The notes below the pieces were generated by a model. That model had not been told where the DNA came from. It worked only from the letters and a program-made list of their open reading frames with translations, and did no database searches. A stretch of DNA of 64,000 bases from Vibrio tubiashii ATCC 19109 (lineage in GTDB: Bacteria > Pseudomonadota > Gammaproteobacteria > Enterobacterales > Vibrionaceae), in assembly GCF_000772105.1 (NCBI RefSeq), contig NZ_CP009354.1, positions 2,852,001 through 2,916,000 of the forward strand, read 5' to 3'. Numbering within the stretch: the first letter of the stretch is position 1; each line of letters opens with the position of its first letter. Positions 58,022-64,000 of the stretch are shown here, piece after piece. The translations under genes were made by a program, and so were the position numbers.

Positions 58022-59374
58022 GTGAGCAGTTTTAATGTAGCTAAATTTGGTGGAACAAGCGTTGCTAACTTTGAGGCAATGAGCCGTTGTGCTGCAATTA
58101 TTGAAAGCAATCCAAATACAAAACTCGTCGTGAGTAGCGCTTGCTCAGGTGTCACTAACCTGCTGGTTGAGCTCGCGAATGGCGTACAAGACCAAGTCCG
58201 TCGTAGTGAGATTCTGACTAAACTGGCGCAAATTCATGATGCGGTACTCGAACAGCTTGAAGATGGAACCCAAGCAGCGAGCGATGTTTACGAGATTCTC
58301 GACACAGTGACTAGCCTTGCGGAAGCGGCATCGATCCAAGCAAGCCACAAACTAACAGACCACCTAGTCGCATGTGGTGAGCTGATGTCGACTCACCTAC
58401 TTACCCAATTGATGAAAGAGCGCGGTATCAGCGCAGTACGTTTTGATATTCGTGACATTCTGCGCACCGACAACAATTTCGGTAAAGCAGAGCCACACCT
58501 AGACCAGATCAGCGAGCTTGCTCAGCAATCACTGGTGCCACTGTGCCAAGATGCAGTAGTGATTACTCAAGGCTTTATCGGTTCTGACGCCGAAGGCAAC
58601 ACCACTACTTTAGGTCGTGGTGGTAGTGATTACAGTGCAGCCCTAATCGCCGAAGCCGTAGAAGCTTCTGGACTTGAGATTTGGACAGACGTTCCTGGTA
58701 TTTACACCACAGATCCACGCATTGCTCCTAAAGCTTCTCCAATTCCTGAAATTAGTTTTAGTGAAGCGTCAGAAATGGCGAACTTTGGCGCTAAAATTCT
58801 CCACCCATCGACGCTTCTTCCTGCCCTACGCCACGATATTCCTGTATTTGTCGGATCATCGAAAGAGCCACAGAAAGGCGGCACTTGGATTCGTCATCAG
58901 GTAGAAAGCTCACCACTATTCCGCGCTCTGGCTCTGCGTTGTAACCAAACTATGGTAACACTGCGCAGCGCTAACATGTTCCATGCCTACGGCTTCCTCG
59001 CCAAAGTGTTTGAGATTCTTGCTAAACACAAAATCTCGGTCGACTTGATTACCACTTCAGAGATCAGTGTGTCGCTCACTCTGGATCAAACAGACACTGC
59101 TGGCGGCGCACCTCAACTTCCAGAAGCCGCAAGAATTGAGCTAGAAGAGTTATGTACGGTCGAAGTAGAACACAACCTATGCTTGGTTGCTCTGATTGGT
59201 AACAATATGAGCGAGAGTAAAGGCTATGCAAAGCAAGTATTCAGCACTTTAGAAGATTTCAACCTGCGTATGATCTGCTACGGTGCGAGCCCACACAACC
59301 TCTGTTTCTTAGTTGACGAGTCAGTCTCAAAACAAGCAATTCAGAAGCTGCATACAGAGTTGTTTGAGGAATAA
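58022..59374 (+). CDS. lysC: Lysine-sensitive aspartokinase III
   Basis: 450 residues. Phosphorylates aspartate, first step to lysine, threonine and methionine. Kinase motif KFGGTSVAN at 8-16 and TLGRGGSDYSAA; C-terminal ACT domains (VTLRSANMFHAYGFLAKVF) mediate lysine inhibition. A monofunctional enzyme of LysC length with no homoserine dehydrogenase domain. Starts with GTG, GGGAG 7 nt upstream; controlled by the L box. Terminator at 59410. Confidence 0.96.
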   Translation: MSSFNVAKFGGTSVANFEAMSRCAAIIESNPNTKLVVSSACSGVTNLLVELANGVQDQVRRSEILTKLAQIHDAVLEQLEDGTQAASDVYEILDTVTSLAEAASIQASHKLTDHLVACGELMSTHLLTQLMKERGISAVRFDIRDILRTDNNFGKAEPHLDQISELAQQSLVPLCQDAVVITQGFIGSDAEGNTTTLGRGGSDYSAALIAEAVEASGLEIWTDVPGIYTTDPRIAPKASPIPEISFSEASEMANFGAKILHPSTLLPALRHDIPVFVGSSKEPQKGGTWIRHQVESSPLFRALALRCNQTMVTLRSANMFHAYGFLAKVFEILAKHKISVDLITTSEISVSLTLDQTDTAGGAPQLPEAARIELEELCTVEVEHNLCLVALIGNNMSESKGYAKQVFSTLEDFNLRMICYGASPHNLCFLVDESVSKQAIQKLHTELFEE

Positions 59375-59376
59375 AA

Positions 59377-59397
59377 GGGATTCGGGATTCGGGATTC
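59377..59397 (+). repeat. Tandem heptamer (three copies of GGGATTC)
   Basis: Three perfect copies starting 3 bases after the lysC stop. A single GGATTCGGGAAC at 19489 in locus 1 resembles one unit, linking the two gaps. Confidence 0.85.
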
Positions 59398-59409
59398 GGC
59401 TGATACTTT

Positions 59410-59443
59410 AAAGGGTTGGCATTTTTGCCAACCCTTTCGTTTT
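59410..59443 (+). terminator. Terminator of lysC
   Basis: Perfect 12-bp stem AAAGGGTTGGCA / TGCCAACCCTTT with TTTT loop, then CGTTTT. Nearly identical in its stem to the arcA terminator. Confidence 0.88.
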
Positions 59444-59475
59444 GGAGAGCTGGAGAGCTGGAGAGCTGGAGGGCT
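59444..59475 (+). repeat. Tandem octamer array C (GGAGAGCT, three perfect plus one degenerate copy)
   Basis: Units at 59444, 59452 and 59460 are perfect; the fourth reads GGAGGGCT. The array lies after the lysC terminator, unlike arrays A and D, which lie before it. Confidence 0.93.
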
Positions 59476-59508
59476 AAAACTTCAAGACATCGATAAAAGA
59501 GTCAAGTC

Positions 59509-59560
59509 TAGTTCTCCAGCAGCGAAGCGGTCTAGCTATCCTTAGGACGTAGTCCGCTCC
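59509..59560 (+). repeat. Dispersed module 1 (locus 2)
   Basis: TAGTTCTCCAGC followed by AGCG-AAG-CGGT, an extra 9 or so bases, then GGAC-GTA-GTCC and GCTCC. Compared with locus 1, the GGGC/GCCC stem has changed to GGAC/GTCC, a compensated base-pair change. Ends 4 bases before the pmbA stop codon. Confidence 0.75.
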
Positions 59561-59564
59561 TTGT

Positions 59565-60908
59565 TTACTCCCCCGCAACCTTCATTGATTCAAGCAGGAT
59601 TGAGCCTGTTTGGATCTGCGAGCGAGTCTCTACATCGTTGCCAACTGCAACAATCTGATTAAACATATCTTTGAGGTTGCTTGCGATGGTAATTTCAGAC
59701 ACTGGGAACTGAATTTCACCGTTCTCTACCCAAAAACCTGCAGCACCACGAGAGTAATCGCCAGTCACGACATTAACGCCTTGGCCCATCACTTCTGTTA
59801 CAAGCAAGCCAGTACCTAGCTCTTTCAACATTTGCTCAAAGTTCTGACCTGTCGATTTCACAAACCAGTTATGGATACCACCCGCGTGACCTGTAGGCGT
59901 CATATCCATTTTACGCGCCGCGTAGCTAGTAAGCAGGTAAGTAGCAAGAACACCATCAGTAATGATCTCGCGGTCTTGGGTAAAGACTCCTTCACTATCA
60001 AATGGGCTTGATGCAAGACCACGCAACACATGCGGGCGTTCTGAAACATTAAACCACTCAGGCAGTACTTGCTTACCTAGGTGATCAAGCAAGAAAGAAG
60101 ATTTACGGTAAAGGTTACCGCCACTGATCGCCATCACTAGGTGACCAAGTAGGCCAGTGGCTACATCAGCCGCAAACATCACTGGATATTGACCTGTTTT
60201 TAGCTTCTGCGCATCCAGACGACTAACGGTCTTCTCCGCAGCCTTCTGACCGACAGTTTCTGGCGTCCAAAGCTCATCTTTATGGCGCGCCACTGTGTAG
60301 CTGTAATCACGCTCCATTTCACCATTGTTGCCCTGACCAATCACACAGCAGCTCGTGCTATGACGGCTAGAAGCATAGCTAGCGAGCAGTCCATGGCTAT
60401 TACCATAGACCTTCAAACCATAATGGCTATCGTAACTCGCGCCATCACTTTGTTTGATCTTATCGCTGTAAGAAAGAGCCTGTTGCTCGGCTGCAATCGC
60501 TACTTTCGCGGCATAATCTGGATCTGGCGTATCAGGGTGGAATAGGTCTAGATCAGGTACCTCTTGCACCATTAGCTCTTTTGGAGCAGGACCAGCATAA
60601 GGATCTTCAGAGGTGTATTGCGCAATATCGAGTGCCGCAAGAACAGTTTGTTGGATCGCTTTGTCACTCAGATCGGAAGTGGATGCACTGCCTTTGCGCT
60701 GATTACGGTAAACGGTAATCCCAAGCGCGCCATCACTGTTAAATTCAACGTTCTCCACTTCGCACATACGAGTCGAAACGCTCAGGCCCGTGGTCTTGCT
60801 GATCGCGACTTCGGCGGCATCTGATTTCTCTGCTGCCATCTCTAGAGCTTTAGCTACTGCCGCTTCTAACTCAACTCGCTGTTGAGCAACTTGCTGTCTT
60901 ACGTCCAT
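59565..60908 (-). CDS. pmbA: PmbA (TldE), metalloprotease partner of TldD
   Basis: 447 residues. It shares the TldD fold but lacks the HExxxH metal site, as TldE does. Family blocks: [69 protein letters not shown]. Start chosen at [10 protein letters not shown]; a TTG start eight codons earlier is possible because neither has a strong ribosome site. Divergent from yjgA. Confidence 0.95.
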   Translation of the reverse strand: MDVRQQVAQQRVELEAAVAKALEMAAEKSDAAEVAISKTTGLSVSTRMCEVENVEFNSDGALGITVYRNQRKGSASTSDLSDKAIQQTVLAALDIAQYTSEDPYAGPAPKELMVQEVPDLDLFHPDTPDPDYAAKVAIAAEQQALSYSDKIKQSDGASYDSHYGLKVYGNSHGLLASYASSRHSTSCCVIGQGNNGEMERDYSYTVARHKDELWTPETVGQKAAEKTVSRLDAQKLKTGQYPVMFAADVATGLLGHLVMAISGGNLYRKSSFLLDHLGKQVLPEWFNVSERPHVLRGLASSPFDSEGVFTQDREIITDGVLATYLLTSYAARKMDMTPTGHAGGIHNWFVKSTGQNFEQMLKELGTGLLVTEVMGQGVNVVTGDYSRGAAGFWVENGEIQFPVSEITIASNLKDMFNQIVAVGNDVETRSQIQTGSILLESMKVAGE

Positions 60909-61017
60909 ATTTTCTTTATTTCTTAAGATCAATTGCCTTTAGAATAACAAGAATTTCGCTTTCTCCCCACGATTCTTGTTAAAATAGAGAAATAGATGTT
61001 CAAATTAAGGCAGAAAA

Positions 61018-61545
61018 ATGGCACGTAAGAATCAAAAAGCGCCATGGGAAGAGGAAGAAGAGATCATTTGGGTCAGTAAGACCGAATTGAAACGCGACAT
61101 GGAAGAGCTACAAAAGCTAGGTGAAGAACTCGCGAGCTTGAAGCCGTCCGTGCTAGAAAAATTTCCCTTAAGCGAAGACCTTGCAGAGGCAATTAAGGAC
61201 GCGCAACGTTTCAAGAACGAAGCTCGCCGCCGTCAACTTCAGTACATCGGCAAGCTGATGCGTTTCGAAGAGACTGAACCACTGCAAGCAGCACTGGATA
61301 AAGTACGTAACAAGCATTCGCAAGCGACCGCCGAGCTTCATAAGCTTGAGCAGCTTCGTGACCGCGTGGTAGAAGAAGGCGATAGCGCAATCGGTGATGT
61401 TATGGAGCTTTACCCAGCAGCCGATCGTCAACGCTTACGCCAGCTTGCTCGTCAGGCAGCAAAAGAGAAAAAAGCAGGTAAGCCTGCAAAAGCATTCCGC
61501 GAAATCTTCCAAGTGCTAAAAGAGCTAAACGAAGAAGAGATTTAA
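61018..61545 (+). CDS. yjgA: DarP (YjgA), ribosome-associated assembly factor
   Basis: 175 residues, charged and helical, DUF615 family. YjgA/DarP joins late 50S subunit assembly in E. coli. Start with a basic tract ([15 protein letters not shown]) and the [21 protein letters not shown] block. It is divergently paired with pmbA, the usual arrangement. Array D starts 3 bases after its stop. Confidence 0.95.
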   Translation: MARKNQKAPWEEEEEIIWVSKTELKRDMEELQKLGEELASLKPSVLEKFPLSEDLAEAIKDAQRFKNEARRRQLQYIGKLMRFEETEPLQAALDKVRNKHSQATAELHKLEQLRDRVVEEGDSAIGDVMELYPAADRQRLRQLARQAAKEKKAGKPAKAFREIFQVLKELNEEEI

Positions 61546-61548
61546 GCC

Positions 61549-61644
61549 GGAGAGCTGGAGAGCTGGAGAGCTGGAGAGCTGGAGAGCTGGAGAGCTGGAG
61601 AGCTGGAGAGCTGGAGAGCTGGAGAGCTGGAGAGCTGGAGAGCT
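61549..61644 (+). repeat. Tandem octamer array D (twelve copies of GGAGAGCT)
   Basis: Twelve perfect 8-bp copies beginning 3 bases after the yjgA stop codon, ending in a partial copy GGAGAATT that leads into the terminator. The longest and most homogeneous array in the window, so the most likely to vary in copy number. Confidence 0.97.
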
Positions 61645-61655
61645 GGAGAATTTTG

Positions 61656-61688
61656 AGGGTTGACGTGCGAACGTCAACCCTTTTTGTT
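61656..61688 (+). terminator. Terminator of yjgA
   Basis: Stem AGGGTTGACGT / ACGTCAACCCT (61656-61666 with 61671-61681), loop GCGA, then TTTTGTTT. Confidence 0.88.
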
Positions 61689-61689
61689 T

Positions 61690-61713
61690 GGAACGCCTTG
61701 CTACGGAAACGGG
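61690..61713 (+). repeat. Dispersed module 2 (locus 3)
   Basis: GGAACGCCTTGCTACGG... is the inverted partner of the segment at 19873-19897, with three differences over about 24 bases. Confidence 0.7.
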
Positions 61714-61739
61714 GTGCGGGATACGCTGGCTTGTCAGAC

Positions 61740-61784
61740 TAGTTTTCCAGCAGCGAAGCGCTCCATAGGGCGAAGTCCGTTCCC
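61740..61784 (+). repeat. Dispersed module 1 (locus 3)
   Basis: TAGTTTTCCAGC, AGCG-AAG-CGCT (61752-61762), CCATA, GGGC-GAA-GTCC (61768-61778, one G-U pair), GTTCCC. Shares 16 of 17 bases in the TAGTT...AGCG part with locus 2 and the rest with locus 1. Ends next to the thiQ stop. Confidence 0.78.
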
Positions 61785-61788
61785 TCTC

Positions 61789-62493
61789 CTACTCCCCCGC
61801 ACGAACAAAATCACTTAGCGCTTGGTTAGCATGACTCGATGACAGTTGTTCAATGTTATCCGCGACTTCGACTCGGCCATTGGAGACAAAGATAAAATCA
61901 GAGGCAATTGCCTTGGCGTCGCTGATATGGTGCGTCACCATGACTACAGTAATTTTCCTCTCTTCAGCTAACTTGCTTACCAAGTTAAGCATCTCTTCGC
62001 GCAGAATAGGATCAAGGGCAGAGAAAGGTTCATCGAGCAGCCATATCTTATGCGGTTGAACAAAACAGCGTGCTAACGCAACACGTTGACGCTGACCACC
62101 GGAAAGTTGCTCTGGTAATCGATCAAGATAAGCTTCAACCCCGACTTGCTGCGCGGCTTGCTCTACTAGCGCCTGCTGATCGGAAGTGAGCTTTAAGCCA
62201 GGGTGCAAGCCAAGCCCTATATTCTGACGCACGGTTAAATGAGCAAATAGGTTATGCTCTTGAAACAGCATAGCGAATGGGCGTTGATGTGGCTCTTTAC
62301 CAACAATATTGCTGCCTTCAACCTCAATCGCTCCCTCGGTCGGCTCAATAAAACCCGCTACCAAAGCCAATAATGTCGATTTACCTGCGCCACTTGGCCC
62401 CATCAGGGCAACAATCGACTGCGGTGAAATCGAAGTATCAAAGTGAAACAGTTCATTGTGATAGTAGTAATCGACATTACTTAAGGTCAGCAT
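61789..62493 (-). CDS. thiQ: ThiQ, thiamine ABC transporter ATP-binding protein
   Basis: 234 residues. ABC ATPase: Walker A GPSGAGKST, signature LSGGQRQRVALAR, Walker B IWLLDEPFSAL, H-loop VTHH. Paired with ThiP it imports thiamine and its phosphates. Overlaps the thiP 3' end by 17 bases. Assignment to thiamine rests on the pairing and on ThiQ-like length and sequence; an iron or polyamine importer would have a longer ATPase. Confidence 0.9.
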   Translation of the reverse strand: MLTLSNVDYYYHNELFHFDTSISPQSIVALMGPSGAGKSTLLALVAGFIEPTEGAIEVEGSNIVGKEPHQRPFAMLFQEHNLFAHLTVRQNIGLGLHPGLKLTSDQQALVEQAAQQVGVEAYLDRLPEQLSGGQRQRVALARCFVQPHKIWLLDEPFSALDPILREEMLNLVSKLAEERKITVVMVTHHISDAKAIASDFIFVSNGRVEVADNIEQLSSSHANQALSDFVRAGE

Positions 62494-64000
62494 GATTCAC
62501 CTTCGAGTTGGCTTTTAATAAGGTTTCAATGAGCGTGAAACAGCCGACGCTCAAGAACAATAGAGTTACAGAGACTACTGCGGCAGATTCCATTTGGTAA
62601 CTACCGAGCAGTTGGAATAGGTAAAGTGGCAAGGTGCGAAATTCCTGACTACCAAACAGTGCAATCGCACTTAAATCACCAATCGCAAACATAAAACTGA
62701 TCGCAAAGGCATGAGCCATCGGCTTTTTCAGCGCCTTCCACTCAACCACTTTAAAACGATTCCAACCTTTCATGCCTAAACTGGCACAAACATATTGATA
62801 CTGCTGCTCAACATGCAGCATTGGCTGAGAGAGCGTTTTAATCACATATGGCAGACCCATTAACGCGTTCACGGCTACGACAACCACTAGCGCTAAGCTA
62901 AATACATCCGTAAATGAGCGCAGCAATAGAAACAGTCCGGTGGAAATCACGAGACCGGGTGTGACAAGAATAATGGTGCCAATCAACTCAATATGATCCG
63001 CACTCTTCTCACGATAGTTAAGGCGCAATCTCCGGCTGGTTAACAAGATGGCAATGCCAGCAATCACCGCTATCACACTTGCCATGGTCGCCACTTTCAC
63101 GGACGCCCATAGCGCCTGCCAAAAGCGCTCATCGGTGAAAACATAAACCGCGTGACTGTTAAGACCACTGAGCAGCACCATCAGTAACGGAGGTAGCACC
63201 AGCAGCATTGAAAAGGCTATCCATCCCCAATCCCAACACTTAGAAACAAACGAGTCTTTAGACAAGTAAATAATCTGAGTCTGCGAGCCAGAGGTGACTG
63301 AAATCGGTTTTGCTAAACGTTGAATGGTCAGCGCCATCACACCACACAGCATCATTTGCCAGATAGCCAATAGCGCGCCAGCTTGGAGATCGAAATCAAA
63401 CTTAATGGCTTGATAGATGGCCAACTCAATCGTGGTTGATTTAGGCCCACCACCGAGTGCCATTACGGTTGCAAAACTGGTAAAGCAGAGCATGAACACC
63501 AAGCCACTGACATGAGGTAATTGCTGTCGTAGACGCGGCCACTCAATCCAGCGAAATTTATCCCTGTGTCCCATGCCAAGATGGGCGCACAGTTTATGCT
63601 GCTCTTGTGGAATAGAGTCTAATGCCTGCAGCAGCAATCGGGTCGCATAAGGAAGATTAAAAAACACATGCGCCAACAAAATCCCATTCAGCCCATATAT
63701 TGAGAACGGCAACTTGCTGTCTAGGCTTTTGAACAATTCAGCAATCAAACCACTATTGCCATAAATGGCAAGAAGGCCAAACACCCCGACTAAGACAGGC
63801 AACACCAGTGTGGTAGCAAACAGTTTGAGTAACAGGGATTTACCCCTAAATCGACGGCGAGATAACGCATGCGCGACTGGGATGGCAAAACCAACACTGA
63901 GCAAAGTAGAGAGAAAAGACTGATAGAAACTGAATTTGGTGACATGTCGATAGTATGGATCACTCCACACCTGACTGATATCTAGCGATGGCGCGTTAAC
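62477..64000 (-). CDS. thiP: ThiP, thiamine ABC transporter permease (5' end outside window)
   Basis: At least 507 codons visible; the frame stays open to the right edge with no start. Two homologous permease halves, each with an EAA-like loop (EWPRLRQQLPHVSGLVF and EWKALKKPMAHAFAISF), about 12 membrane helices, as in ThiP, where both permease domains are fused. The visible N-terminal part DISQVWSDPYYRHVTKFSFYQ matches the region about 40-60 residues into ThiP, so little is missing. A thiB binding-protein gene is expected just beyond the edge. Confidence 0.9.
   Translation of the reverse strand, partial: VNAPSLDISQVWSDPYYRHVTKFSFYQSFLSTLLSVGFAIPVAHALSRRRFRGKSLLLKLFATTLVLPVLVGVFGLLAIYGNSGLIAELFKSLDSKLPFSIYGLNGILLAHVFFNLPYATRLLLQALDSIPQEQHKLCAHLGMGHRDKFRWIEWPRLRQQLPHVSGLVFMLCFTSFATVMALGGGPKSTTIELAIYQAIKFDFDLQAGALLAIWQMMLCGVMALTIQRLAKPISVTSGSQTQIIYLSKDSFVSKCWDWGWIAFSMLLVLPPLLMVLLSGLNSHAVYVFTDERFWQALWASVKVATMASVIAVIAGIAILLTSRRLRLNYREKSADHIELIGTIILVTPGLVISTGLFLLLRSFTDVFSLALVVVVAVNALMGLPYVIKTLSQPMLHVEQQYQYVCASLGMKGWNRFKVVEWKALKKPMAHAFAISFMFAIGDLSAIALFGSQEFRTLPLYLFQLLGSYQMESAAVVSVTLLFLSVGCFTLIETLLKANSKVNHADLK

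Noticed and set aside
59565-60908. pmbA as a decayed tldD copy because HExxxH is missing
   Set aside because: TldE/PmbA naturally lacks the metal site and all other family blocks are intact.
62477-62493. Frameshift between thiP and thiQ
   Set aside because: The 17-base overlap is a normal coupled junction; both reading frames end and start with complete family motifs.

Overview
The window is ordinary-density chromosomal DNA from a gammaproteobacterium of the genus Vibrio. I infer this from gene content and order: a complete MSHA type IV pilus locus between ssb and mreBCD, a qstR-like LuxR-family gene between ssb and galU, a PglL-type O-oligosaccharyltransferase next to uvrA, and argF-pyrL-pyrBI-ridA downstream of rapA-rluA. 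The species cannot be named from the sequence. About 55 protein genes are present. Nearly all look intact; two are cut by the window edges (a 2-hydroxyacid dehydrogenase at the left, thiP at the right). No rRNA, tRNA, CRISPR array, prophage or IS transposase was seen.

Layout. (1) 1-9100: hydroxyacid dehydrogenase (partial), rluA and rapA on the minus strand; then PIN-PhoH ATPase, argF, the pyrL-pyrBI attenuator operon and ridA on the plus strand. (2) 9100-19500: a small protein and mdh (minus), argR (plus), a TAXI-type TRAP transporter (binding protein plus fused permease) with a universal stress protein, a duplicated DUF2061 membrane protein, an orphan glycoside-hydrolase-2-like sugar-binding protein, rraB, and arginine deiminase arcA. 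(3) 19900-30600: a minus-strand cell-envelope and RNA cluster mreB-mreC-mreD-maf-rng-yhdP-nitrilase-tldD. (4) 30700-48800: the MSHA pilus locus as two minus-strand gene sets, csrD(mshH)-mshIJKLMNEGF and mshBACDOPQ. (5) 48900-64000: ssb (minus), qstR, galU, uvrA, pglL (plus), a class V aminotransferase (minus), lysC under a lysine riboswitch (plus), pmbA (minus), yjgA/darP (plus) and thiPQ (minus).

Functional themes. Arginine and pyrimidine metabolism share carbamoyl phosphate: argF with an ARG box, pyrBI with a UTP-sensitive leader, the repressor gene argR, and arcA. Surface attachment is represented by the full MSHA machine with its c-di-GMP-type MshE ATPase, the degenerate GGDEF/EAL protein CsrD, and a pilin-type O-glycosyltransferase nearby. 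TldD and PmbA (TldE), the two halves of one heterodimeric protease, lie in separate operons about 38 kb apart.

The least expected signal is intergenic. Three gaps between convergent genes (19482-19907, 59375-59564, 61546-61788) carry the same mosaic: tandem octamers of the form T(A/G)GAGAGC, a GGGTTG-stem terminator, and a dispersed module with two mini-hairpins whose bases co-vary between copies. I found no clearly new protein system; this repeat family is the best candidate for something undescribed.
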